Shown here: positions 28,486-36,195 of the stretch, piece after piece
Layout of the letters: every line of letters begins with the position of its first letter
Numbering within the stretch: the stretch's first letter is position 1
Origin: Sphingosinicella sp. BN140058
Lineage (GTDB): Bacteria; Pseudomonadota; Alphaproteobacteria; Sphingomonadales; Sphingomonadaceae
Assembly (NCBI RefSeq): GCF_004135585.1
Contig: NZ_CP035501.1
Span: 2,985,501 to 3,049,500 of the forward strand
Direction of reading: 5' to 3'
Length of the DNA stretch: 64,000 nucleotides
The notes under the pieces: generated by a model
The model's input: only the letters and a program-made list of their open reading frames with translations
The model's database searches: none
Told to the model about the DNA's origin: nothing
Translations under genes and position numbers: made by a program

Positions 28486-29526
28486 ATGAACATGATGGCC
28501 AAAATCGCCGACCAGAGCGAACTCTGCCGGCAGGCCGGAATCGCGCGCGCGCTCGGATCTCCGTTCGTCGCGGATGTGCTGGAGGCAAGTCACCGGCAGC
28601 TGCGCAAGGCGCCGCGGACGGCGGATCTGTTTGCGAACTGGCCGTGCGATCCCTCGGCGGCGGCCCTGGCGATGCGCTTCAACGGCGCGCTTCACGCGCT
28701 GGCCCGTCGCGGCATGCCGCCGGCGCTGAAAGCGCTCTATCGCCGCGAGCATGACGATTATGACGGCGCGATCGGCGCGGCGCTTGTTGCCGGAGACGAT
28801 TTCATCGCCGAATGGATGCGCGATCCGCCGCAAACCAACGAAGTCGGCCGAGCCGCCGCAATCGGTGCGGCGTTGATGGTGGCACGGCGCAAGTTCGGGC
28901 TCCCGTTTGAGCTTCTGGAACTCGGCTCCAGCTGCGGGCTCAATCTCAATCTCGCGCGCTATGCTTATGATCTCGGCGGGCTTTCCGCCGGAACCCCGGA
29001 CTCGCCGGTGCGAATCGCGCCGGAATGGCGCGGATCGCGCCCGGCTTGTGCCCCGATCGAGGTTCTCGCGGCCCGAGGAGTCGACCTGAAGCCGCTCGAC
29101 GCCGGTGACGAGAAGACCCGGGAGCGGCTCTTGTCCTTCGTCTGGGCGGACCAGCCGAAACGTGCCCGCCGGCTTCAATATGCGCTCGCCGTGGCGCGGC
29201 GCCATCCGCCACGGATCGATCGTGCCGACGCCCCTTCGTGGCTGGCCGAACGTCTCGCATCGCCGCAGGAGACCGGGCGGTGTCGGGTCGTCTTCCACTC
29301 GATGGTGCTTCAATATCTGACGGACGACGACCGCGCTCATGTACTTGATGCGATCTGCCGCGCGGGCGCAGAGGCGACCCTGGAGCGGCCGCTCGCCTGG
29401 ATCGCATTCGAATGGACTCCCGAGCGCAGCGAGGTTCGGTTGTCGCTGACCTGCTGGCCCACTGGTGAGACCAGGACCCTGGCAATCTGCCATCCATACG
29501 GCGACTGGATCGATTGGCGCGGCTGA
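28486..29526 (+). CDS. DUF2332 family protein
   Basis: A 346-residue cytoplasmic protein. The signature regions of the DUF2332 family are visible: CRQAGIARALGSPFVADVLEA at the N-terminus, then EVGRAAAIGAALMVARRKFG, FELLELGSSCGLNLNLARYAY (resembles a methyltransferase-like glycine loop), and HSMVLQYLTDDDR. Its biochemical role is unknown to me; the ELGSSCGLNLN stretch suggests an AdoMet-type fold. GGGGAAA lies 6 bases before the chosen ATG. It stands alone, with a terminator from the opposite strand just downstream. Confidence 0.8.
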   Translation: MNMMAKIADQSELCRQAGIARALGSPFVADVLEASHRQLRKAPRTADLFANWPCDPSAAALAMRFNGALHALARRGMPPALKALYRREHDDYDGAIGAALVAGDDFIAEWMRDPPQTNEVGRAAAIGAALMVARRKFGLPFELLELGSSCGLNLNLARYAYDLGGLSAGTPDSPVRIAPEWRGSRPACAPIEVLAARGVDLKPLDAGDEKTRERLLSFVWADQPKRARRLQYALAVARRHPPRIDRADAPSWLAERLASPQETGRCRVVFHSMVLQYLTDDDRAHVLDAICRAGAEATLERPLAWIAFEWTPERSEVRLSLTCWPTGETRTLAICHPYGDWIDWRG

Positions 29527-29551
29527 CGAGATCGGCGCGTCGCTACGACGC

Positions 29552-29590
29552 AAAAAAAGAAGCACGACCCGATCCGTGATCAGGTCGTGC
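29552..29590 (-). terminator. Rho-independent terminator for the small membrane protein gene
   Basis: Read on the minus strand, GCACGACC/GGTCGTGC forms an 8-bp stem, extended by GATC/GATC after one mismatch, and TTCTTTTTTTG follows. It sits about 50 bases after the stop of the minus-strand small gene. Confidence 0.8.
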
Positions 29591-29642
29591 CTCCAATTTC
29601 AGATTAGATCTTCCCGTTCCATGCCGGGGAGACGAAATCCGG

Positions 29643-29897
29643 TTACGGCGTGACCGGGGTACCCGGGTTCAGCGGGCCGTCATCGCCGAAGATCTCGTCC
29701 TCGAGCAGGATCAGCGCCAGCAGCGTCGCGAAGAACACGCCGGCAAGGACCATGCCGCCACCGCCGAGCAGGTTGTTGCCTTCGCCAGCAGACACCGTCT
29801 CTACGGCCGGCGCCGGGGCTGCGCTCTGTGCCAAAGTTGCCGTCGGGGCAACGATCATGGCGCTCGCAATGAAAGCAGACAAAATTCTCGATTTCAT
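29643..29897 (-). CDS. Small exported membrane protein, unknown
   Basis: An 84-residue protein. Residues 1-23 form a signal peptide (cleavage likely at TLA-Q). The mature protein has an Ala/Pro-rich stretch, a glycine cluster LLGGGG, one membrane segment (about 48-66, VLAGVFFATLLALILL) and an acidic tail EDEIFGDDG. GGGAGA precedes the ATG by seven bases, and a strong terminator follows the gene, so it is likely a well-expressed monocistronic gene. Function is unknown; similar short single-TM proteins with an acidic end are frequent in sphingomonads. Confidence 0.7.
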   Translation of the reverse strand: MKSRILSAFIASAMIVAPTATLAQSAAPAPAVETVSAGEGNNLLGGGGMVLAGVFFATLLALILLEDEIFGDDGPLNPGTPVTP

Positions 29898-30236
29898 GTA
29901 AATATCTCCCCTGGGCGGCTTTCGAGTCTGCTGCCACTAGGGAAGCTCAACGTCAACCACCGAATTTGGTCGCAACGGTCTATCGCGACTTTTGAACCGC
30001 TTGTCGAGGGTTTCGTCCATTCTGGTGAAGAAAGCATGGCGCGCAGCGACGCAGGGGCGGGCGCGGCGGATCGTTCGCCTCAAGCAAGCGGCCGCTCGGC
30101 GGAGTCGGCGCACCATCTGCGGTCGTCCGTTGACTTGCCGCTGACCCTGCGGGAAGGAGCCCCGGTGCGGCGGAACCAAGGACGGGGCGACGCATTGGCG
30201 AGCCGTCATTCCTCCCCATCCTCATCGAGGTTCTGC
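29898..30236. other. Intergenic region between divergent genes
   Basis: About 340 bases between the small membrane protein gene and the pyruvyl transferase gene. An in-frame upstream extension of the latter exists, but it encodes low-complexity Arg/Ser-rich sequence unlike the family, so it is treated as non-coding. I see no strong promoter or RNA element. Confidence 0.4.
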
Positions 30237-31322
30237 TTGGCCGATCGACCCGTGACCGCTGTTCCCAAGATCGGCATCCTCACCTTTCACCGCTGCATCA
30301 ATTACGGCTCCTACTGGCAAGCGCGTGCGCTCGTCGAAGGGCTGCGCGGTCGCGGCCATGATGCGGTCCTGCTCGATCACCATTGCGAGCAGGTGAACCG
30401 CGTCGAATGGCGCTGTGCGTTCCAGCCCCTGTTGCCGCAACGATCCGCCCGATCGGACTTCCCCTTCTACAAGGAGAAGGCCCGCAAGATCATCGACGCC
30501 GTCGACCGACTGCCGCGCTCCTCCCGCTTTTCCCTCCATGCGCCGGGCGAGATGGACCGCTACGATCTGGTGGTGGTCGGCAGCGACGAGGTCTGGAACA
30601 TGCGCCATCCCTGGTATGGCGGGAAGCCGATCTTCTACGGCGCCGGGATCGAGGCCGGCCGTCTTGCATCCTACGCGGCGAGCTTCGGCAATCACGATGC
30701 CTCGGAGGGGCTCGACCAGGCCTGGGCCGAGAAGCTGCGGCGCTTCTCCGCCATTTCCGTCCGCGACGACAACAGCCGTTCGCTGGTGCGCGAGGCGCTC
30801 GGCGTCGAGCCGGCACTGGTGCTGGATCCCTGCCTTCAATTTCCTCCGGTGACGCCGGAGCCGGAACAGGAGCGGGAACGACCTTATGTCGCCCTCTACG
30901 GCCACAATTTCCCGGACTGGTATGGCGATGCGGTGCGGGCCTGGGCGGATGCGCGGGGATATCGGATCGTCAGCGTCGGCTATCGCAGCCCGTATGCGGA
31001 CGAGCAGGCGATCGACGCCGGACCCGACGAGTTCTCGAGGCTGATCGGCCGCGCGGCTGCGGTCGCGACCAACTTCTTCCACGGCTGCGTTTTCGCGCTG
31101 CTGCACAACCGACCCTTCGCCGCCGTTTCGTCCGCTTATCGCTCGAACAAGGTGCGCGACTTGATGCGCACCGTCGGTGCCGAACCGCACCTTACCACGA
31201 TGCCGGGCGATGCCTCCCGGATCGGTGATCTGCTCGGGACACCGCTCGATCCCGGGATCGGAGATCGCATCGCCGCCCTCCGCCGGCAGTCGGATACCTA
31301 CCTTGCGCATGCGCTCGCCTGA
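30237..31322 (+). CDS. Polysaccharide pyruvyl transferase family protein
   Basis: A protein of about 361 residues whose core opens with KIGILTFHRCINYGSYWQA, the typical start of the PS_pyruv_trans family, followed by YDLVVVGSDEVWN, SYAASFGNH, ISVRDDNSRSLV and a C-terminal TNFFHGCVFALL. These enzymes add pyruvate ketals to sugars of exopolysaccharides or cell-wall glycans using phosphoenolpyruvate. The start is uncertain: TTG at 30237 has GAGG six bases upstream, and GTG at 30252 gives a length closer to the domain. The gene overlaps the next one, an FrhB-like protein, by 14 bases; such pairs are common in polysaccharide clusters, but no glycosyltransferases are present here. Confidence 0.85.
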   Translation: MADRPVTAVPKIGILTFHRCINYGSYWQARALVEGLRGRGHDAVLLDHHCEQVNRVEWRCAFQPLLPQRSARSDFPFYKEKARKIIDAVDRLPRSSRFSLHAPGEMDRYDLVVVGSDEVWNMRHPWYGGKPIFYGAGIEAGRLASYAASFGNHDASEGLDQAWAEKLRRFSAISVRDDNSRSLVREALGVEPALVLDPCLQFPPVTPEPEQERERPYVALYGHNFPDWYGDAVRAWADARGYRIVSVGYRSPYADEQAIDAGPDEFSRLIGRAAAVATNFFHGCVFALLHNRPFAAVSSAYRSNKVRDLMRTVGAEPHLTTMPGDASRIGDLLGTPLDPGIGDRIAALRRQSDTYLAHALA

Positions 31323-32721
31323 GACGCCTGCGCTCAGCCCGCGCGACATCGTCGGCTCCGGCCTGTGTATCGGCTGCGGCGGCTGCGCCGCCGGGGCGAA
31401 GCCGGCCGGCGCGACCATGGAATGGGACCGCTACGGCCAGTTGAAGCCGACCGGGCCGGAAAGCTGGTATCGCCAGCGAACCCCCGAATTCGCACGCCTC
31501 TGCCCCTTCTCGCCGGCGGCGCGCGACGAGGACAGCATCGCCATCGCCCTCTATCCCGAGGCACGGGTCGTCGACTCCCGGATCGGGCGGTTCGAGGAAG
31601 CCTATGTCGGCGCGGTTTCCGAACAGGATTTCCGCACCGCCGGCAGCTCGGGCGGGATGGTCACCTGGATCGCCGCCGAGCTCCTGCGCCGCGGCCTGGT
31701 CGACGGGGTTGCGCATGTCGCACCCGCCGCCGATCGCGCCGCAGAAGGCCGCTTCTTCGGCTATCGCATTTCGCGAAGCCAGGCCGATGTGCGGGCAGGC
31801 GCCAAATCGCGTTACTATCCGATCGAGCTTTCCGCCGTGCTCGACGAGATACGGGCGGTGCCTGGTCGTTACGCGGTGGTGGGGGTTCCCTGCTTCATCA
31901 AGAGCGTGAACCTTCAGCGCGCCGAGGACGAAATCCTGCGCGAGCGCATCACCCATACGCTTGGCCTGTTCTGCGGCCACATGAAGAGCGCCCGCTTCGT
32001 CGAGAGTTTCGCGTGGCAGTTGGACGTGCCCTTCGACGCAGTGAAGGCCGTCGAATATCGGATGAAGAATGCCGATCGTCCGGCCAATTGGTATACCGCT
32101 CACCTGACCTTGCAGGACGATCGCACCGTCTGGCAGGATTGGTGGCACCTGGTCGACGGCGACTGGGGTGCGGGCTATTTCCAGAATTCGGCGTGCAACT
32201 TCTGCGACGACGTCGTCGCCGAAACCGCCGACATCTCGTTCGGCGACGCCTGGGTCGAGCCTTATTCCTCGGACGGACGCGGGACCAACGTCGTCGTCGT
32301 GCGGGCGCCGGAACTCCATGCCATCGTCGAAGAGGCGATCGCCGGCGGCCGGCTCGCGCTCGAGACGGTCGATGCCGAGTTCATCGTCGGCACCCAGGCG
32401 GCAGGCTTCAGGCAGCGTCGCGAGGGCCTCGCCTGGCGGTTGGCGCATCGCCGCCGCGGCACTCGACCGCGTAAGCGCGTCCCGCCTGCGGCGGCAGGGC
32501 TGCCGCCGCGCCGCAAGCTCATCTACTGGATGCGGGCGCGGATCAGCGCCTGGAGCCACCGCATCTTCTTCCTCGCCCGCGAGATCGAGCGTCCGTCGCT
32601 CTACATCCGGTGGGGCCGCGCGACGCTCGCGCTCTATCAGGGCCTGACCTATTCGCGCGGACGCATCGGCGCGGCGATCGACCGCATCGAGCGGAAGCTC
32701 ACGTCGTCAGGGGAGCGCTGA
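31309..32721 (+). CDS. Coenzyme F420 hydrogenase/dehydrogenase beta subunit-like protein (FrhB family)
   Basis: A 470-residue protein with the FrhB N- and C-terminal domains: an N-terminal iron-sulfur-type motif GLCIGCGGC (Cys20, 23, 26), then GSSGGMVTWIAAELLRRGLV, a central GVPCFIKSVNLQ, and LGLFCGHMKSARF and SACNFCDDVVAETADISFGD typical of the family. The usual fourth cysteine (CP after the CxxCxxC) is absent here: the sequence runs CGGCAAGAKPAG. In bacteria these proteins often accompany polysaccharide pyruvyl transferases and may act as flavin/FeS reductases in glycan modification. The C-terminal 80 residues are basic and unlike the core. It overlaps the pyruvyl transferase and likely forms one operon with it. 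Confidence 0.82.
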   Translation: MRSPETPALSPRDIVGSGLCIGCGGCAAGAKPAGATMEWDRYGQLKPTGPESWYRQRTPEFARLCPFSPAARDEDSIAIALYPEARVVDSRIGRFEEAYVGAVSEQDFRTAGSSGGMVTWIAAELLRRGLVDGVAHVAPAADRAAEGRFFGYRISRSQADVRAGAKSRYYPIELSAVLDEIRAVPGRYAVVGVPCFIKSVNLQRAEDEILRERITHTLGLFCGHMKSARFVESFAWQLDVPFDAVKAVEYRMKNADRPANWYTAHLTLQDDRTVWQDWWHLVDGDWGAGYFQNSACNFCDDVVAETADISFGDAWVEPYSSDGRGTNVVVVRAPELHAIVEEAIAGGRLALETVDAEFIVGTQAAGFRQRREGLAWRLAHRRRGTRPRKRVPPAAAGLPPRRKLIYWMRARISAWSHRIFFLAREIERPSLYIRWGRATLALYQGLTYSRGRIGAAIDRIERKLTSSGER

Positions 32722-32792
32722 GGCGTCTCGATAAGGCTGCGTTTACCGCTCCTTTGCGATCCGGCAGGCTAACTCACCTCGGGAGGGGCGAA

Positions 32793-34094
32793 ATGGCCAG
32801 CTGCTTTCGAATGGTAATAGGCGCGGCGCTGCTTGCAGCAGGGGCAGCCGCATCGGCGCAGGAGCCGGACCTCGGGGTGGTCGAGGAGGTGGATCGGCCG
32901 GTGGCGGCGGTACTCGGACCTGAGGGCGAGGCCGCAATTGACGGACTGAACGCATTTTCGCTCGATTTCTACAAGGCTTCGGCGAGAGGTGACGGCAATC
33001 TCTTTCTCTCGCCGGCGAGCGTCTCGACAGCCATCGGCCTCGCATATCGGGGGGCTGCGCGCGCAACCGCGGACGAGATCCGCAAGGTCCTCCATTATCC
33101 TCTGCCGCCGGCGGCGTTCGCAGCCGTAAACGGCGAAGTGCTGCGGACGATGAAGATCGATGCGCCCGGCCGCACATTGGCCGTCGCGAATCGGCTGTGG
33201 ATCCAGAACGGGCTGCGGCTCTCGGATCGTTATGTCGCGGATATGGAGAGCCATTATTCCGCCGGCCTCGCGCGGGCCGACTTTGAAGGCGACGCCGAAG
33301 CCGCAAGGACGGAGATCAACCGGTGGGTGGAGCAGCAGACTGGTGACCGCATTCGTAAGCTGATCCCGCAAGGGGCGGTTTCCGCGGGCACGAAGGCTGT
33401 GTTGGTCAACACCATCTACCTCAAGGCGCAATGGGCCTCACAATTCAGCAAGGCAGAGACCCGAGAAGGGCCCTTCAAGCTGGTCGACGGCGCGATTCGT
33501 CAGGTGCCGCTGATGCACCAGCGCGCAGCTTTCCGAATCACCTCGTGCGAAGGTGCGCAGCTTGCCTCGCTCCCGTTCCGCGCCGGGGAGCTCGAGATGC
33601 TGGTGCTTCTACCATCGTCACCGGCAGGGCTGGCCCGTGTCGAGAAGCGGCTTGGCTCGGACACATTGGCGGCCTGTCTCGACAAGTTGGGCGAGGCATC
33701 TGCGCGCGACACCATTCTGACTCTCCCCAGATTTCGACTGGGATGGAAAGGAGTACTTAATCCCGCGCTCGAAGAGCTCGGGCTCAAAGTGGCGTTATCC
33801 AGCGAGGCGGATTTTTCCGCCATGAAAGTGGTCGACGCGAACAGCGCCGAGACCAACGATCATCCAGTGACGCTTGGAACCATCCTTCACCAGACCTTTC
33901 TGGACGTCGACGAGCTCGGATCCGAAGCTGCGGCCGCCACCGCCGTGGTCGGCATCGTCGTCACCGGAACGAACCGCAAGCCGCTGCCGCCAGTCGTCTT
34001 CCGCGCTGATCATCCGTTCGTGCTGCTGGTGCGCGACACCCGCACTGGCGCGATCCTGTTCATCGGACGCTACGCTGGGCCTCCGCCCGGGTGA
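32793..34094 (+). CDS. Secreted serpin (serine protease inhibitor family)
   Basis: A 433-residue serpin with a signal peptide (MASCFRMVIGAALLAAGAAASA). Serpin signatures: NLFLSPASVSTAIGLAYRGA, TADEIRKVLHY, VLVNTIYLKAQWASQF, LPRFRL, and the C-terminal FRADHPFVLLVRDTRTGAILFIGR. The reactive-centre hinge reads GSEAAAATAVV (residues 376-386), with small residues at P14-P9, the pattern of inhibitory serpins. By the standard 17-residue count P1 would be Val390, which suggests elastase-like targets. The protein is probably periplasmic or surface-exposed and guards against host, predator or self proteases. GGGAGGGG stands six bases before the ATG. It is monocistronic, and faces the YciI gene tail to tail. 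Confidence 0.9.
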   Translation: MASCFRMVIGAALLAAGAAASAQEPDLGVVEEVDRPVAAVLGPEGEAAIDGLNAFSLDFYKASARGDGNLFLSPASVSTAIGLAYRGAARATADEIRKVLHYPLPPAAFAAVNGEVLRTMKIDAPGRTLAVANRLWIQNGLRLSDRYVADMESHYSAGLARADFEGDAEAARTEINRWVEQQTGDRIRKLIPQGAVSAGTKAVLVNTIYLKAQWASQFSKAETREGPFKLVDGAIRQVPLMHQRAAFRITSCEGAQLASLPFRAGELEMLVLLPSSPAGLARVEKRLGSDTLAACLDKLGEASARDTILTLPRFRLGWKGVLNPALEELGLKVALSSEADFSAMKVVDANSAETNDHPVTLGTILHQTFLDVDELGSEAAAATAVVGIVVTGTNRKPLPPVVFRADHPFVLLVRDTRTGAILFIGRYAGPPPG

Positions 34095-34101
34095 ACCGGC
34101 C

Positions 34102-34395
34102 TCAGACCCGTCTCTGCCCGTCCGCGAAGACCTGACGCCAGCTCAGGATCGAGACGCTCTTCCGGAGACCGGTCGGCCAGAACGGATCGGCTTCCACCAG
34201 GGCCTGAACGGCCTCGCGATCCGGGGCATCGACGATCCAGAGGCCGCCGGCGGCCGCATCGGCAATCTCGTCGCGGAGCGGTCCGGCACTTCGGATCGTG
34301 TCTCCATTCCGAACGAGGAATTGCAGATGCTCCTCCATTAGCCGCGCGCGCGCATCGGCGTAAGCGGGATCGTCTTCCAGCAGCACCACGTACAT
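34102..34395 (-). CDS. YciI family protein
   Basis: A 97-residue protein with the YciI-like alpha/beta dimer fold: MYVVLLEDDPAYADARARL, then EEHLQFL with the conserved His, AGPLRDE, and GLWIVDAPDREAVQALVEADPF. The family is of uncertain function; some members act as dehalogenases or small isomerases. The ATG at 34395 has GGAG six bases upstream, while the ATG four codons earlier has no proper spacing. It diverges from the SPFH gene cluster with 120 bases between starts. Confidence 0.85.
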   Translation of the reverse strand: MYVVLLEDDPAYADARARLMEEHLQFLVRNGDTIRSAGPLRDEIADAAAGGLWIVDAPDREAVQALVEADPFWPTGLRKSVSILSWRQVFADGQRRV

Positions 34396-34515
34396 CTTTG
34401 TCTCCATCTTCCGGGCCGCCGAGTTGTACGCGGGAGTGGCCTCACGCGCAAAAAACGGGTTTATCCCCGTTCGCGCCGTGTTAGGATGGTAGAACACCAG
34501 CGCGGGGACATTCAG

Positions 34516-35511
34516 ATGGGCATGTTCGATTTCCTTTCGAAGCAATTCGTCGATGTGATCGATTGGGTCGAGCAACCCGGCGATCTCGCCATCCGCTATC
34601 CGATGCAGGATCGCGAGATCCAGAACGGCGCGCAGCTGACGGTGCGCGAAGGCCAGGCGGCTGCCTTCGTCAACGAGGGCCAGGTGGCCGACGTTTTCGG
34701 CCCCGGGCTCCATACGCTCGACACCGCCAATCTGCCGGTGCTCACCGCACTCATGAACTGGGACAAGGCCTTCAAGTCGCCGTTCAAGTCCGACGTCTAC
34801 TTCTTCTCGCAGAAGGAGCAGATCAACCAGAAATGGGGAACCTCGCAGCCCGTCACCGTGCGTGACAAGGAATTCGGGCCGCTGCGCATCCGCGCCTTCG
34901 GCACCTATTCGTTCCGCATCGAGGACGTCAGCGCGTTCGCCGTGCGGCTGATGGGAACGCTGGAGCGGCTGCGGGTCGAGGATGTCGAGCCGCAGCTGCG
35001 CGCCGCCGTTGCGACGGCGATCGCAACCGGCCTCGGCGGCGGCGAGATCGCGTTCCTCGACCTTGCCGCGAACCAGACCAAGCTTTCGGAGGCAATCAAG
35101 GCGGCGGTGACACCGGTCTTCGCGCAATGGGGCCTGGGGGTGCACAGCTTCTTCGTCGAGAGCCTGTCCTTGCCCGAAGAGGTGCAGAAATATCTCGACA
35201 AGAGCAGCTCGATGCGGGTGCTCGGCGATCTCGATCGCTACGCCAAGTTTCAGACCGCCGAAGCGATCGGCACGGCCGCGGCGCAGCCAGGCGGGATCGC
35301 CGGGCTCGGTGCCGGCGCGGCGGCGGGCGTGGCGATCGGCCAGGCGATGGCGAGTGGCCTCGGCGGGGCGGCGGCGCCGCAGACGGGCGCGCAGCCTGCG
35401 GAGGATCCGTTCGCGCTGATTGAAAGGCTGCACAAGCTGCTGACCATCGGTGCGATCAGCCAGGAAGAGTTCGACAGCAAGAAAGCCGAACTGATGGGGC
35501 GCATCCGCTAG
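34516..35511 (+). CDS. SPFH (band 7) domain protein with C-terminal SHOCT
   Basis: A 331-residue protein of the YdjI/'virion core protein'-like SPFH group. MGMFDFLSKQFVDVIDWVEQ begins the family; the SPFH domain spans about residues 20-250 (GQAAAFVNEGQVADVFGPGLHTLDTANLPVL split over two strands, then RAFGTYSFRIEDV). A Gly/Ala-rich linker (about 255-290) leads to a C-terminal SHOCT helix pair (LIERLHKLLTIGAISQEEFD). SPFH proteins form membrane-associated oligomers. It opens an eight-gene plus-strand cluster with DUF4178, DUF350 and polyamine genes, with 12 bases to the next gene. The start has GGGGA eight bases before the ATG. Confidence 0.9.
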   Translation: MGMFDFLSKQFVDVIDWVEQPGDLAIRYPMQDREIQNGAQLTVREGQAAAFVNEGQVADVFGPGLHTLDTANLPVLTALMNWDKAFKSPFKSDVYFFSQKEQINQKWGTSQPVTVRDKEFGPLRIRAFGTYSFRIEDVSAFAVRLMGTLERLRVEDVEPQLRAAVATAIATGLGGGEIAFLDLAANQTKLSEAIKAAVTPVFAQWGLGVHSFFVESLSLPEEVQKYLDKSSSMRVLGDLDRYAKFQTAEAIGTAAAQPGGIAGLGAGAAAGVAIGQAMASGLGGAAAPQTGAQPAEDPFALIERLHKLLTIGAISQEEFDSKKAELMGRIR

Positions 35512-35523
35512 GATCGCTCCGGA

Positions 35524-36195
35524 ATGCAGACCTTCGCCTGCCCGAATTGCGGGGCCGACGTGACGTTCCGCTCGCCGGCACTGCCGGCCCGAATCTGCGA
35601 CTATTGCCGGACGATGATCGTGCGCAGCGGCGATGCGCTGACCATGGCGGGGAAGGCGGCGGTGCTGCCGTTCGACGTGAGCCCGATCATGATCGGCACG
35701 CGCGGCCGGTTCGAGGGCGCTGCGTTCGACGTGATCGGCCGGGTGCGCTGGGGCTGGACCGATGGCAGCTGGAACGAATGGCTGTTGCTGTTCGGCGACG
35801 GCACGCATGCCTGGCTGGGGGAGGCGATGGGGCACTATATGCTGCTGCGCGAATGGCCGCTCGCCAAGGTCGAGAGCCAGTTGATCCGCAGGCTCGCCGC
35901 CGGAGACAGGATCGCGGTCGGCACGTCCGCCGATGTCGAGGGCAGGCAGCTGACCATTGTCGACGCGCGCAATGCGACCTGCATCGCCGCCGAGGGCGAA
36001 CTGCCCTTCACCGCGCCCAAGGACTGGACGATCTACAGCGTCGACCTGCGCGGGGCCGACGGAAGCGCGGCAAGCCTCCAGCGTGACGGGCAGGAGGCGA
36101 ACCTTTATGTCGGCCGCTACGTCACGCTGGCCGAGCTGGCGCCGGTCGGCCTGCGCCGGATCGAGGGATGGCAGGTGCCCGCTTATGGCGCCTGA
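35524..36195 (+). CDS. DUF4178 domain protein with zinc ribbon (first copy)
   Basis: A 223-residue cytoplasmic protein. Residues 6-32 form a zinc ribbon (CPNCGADV ... ICDYC). The rest is a DUF4178 domain: LPFDVSPIMIGTRGRFEGAAFDVIGRVRW, then WNEWLLLFGDGTHAWLGEAMGHY, repeated beta-strand units that resemble a small barrel. The biochemical role of DUF4178 is unknown. The next gene overlaps its end by 11 bases and encodes a longer protein with the same ribbon and domain, so the pair probably acts together or arose by duplication. Confidence 0.85.
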   Translation: MQTFACPNCGADVTFRSPALPARICDYCRTMIVRSGDALTMAGKAAVLPFDVSPIMIGTRGRFEGAAFDVIGRVRWGWTDGSWNEWLLLFGDGTHAWLGEAMGHYMLLREWPLAKVESQLIRRLAAGDRIAVGTSADVEGRQLTIVDARNATCIAAEGELPFTAPKDWTIYSVDLRGADGSAASLQRDGQEANLYVGRYVTLAELAPVGLRRIEGWQVPAYGA

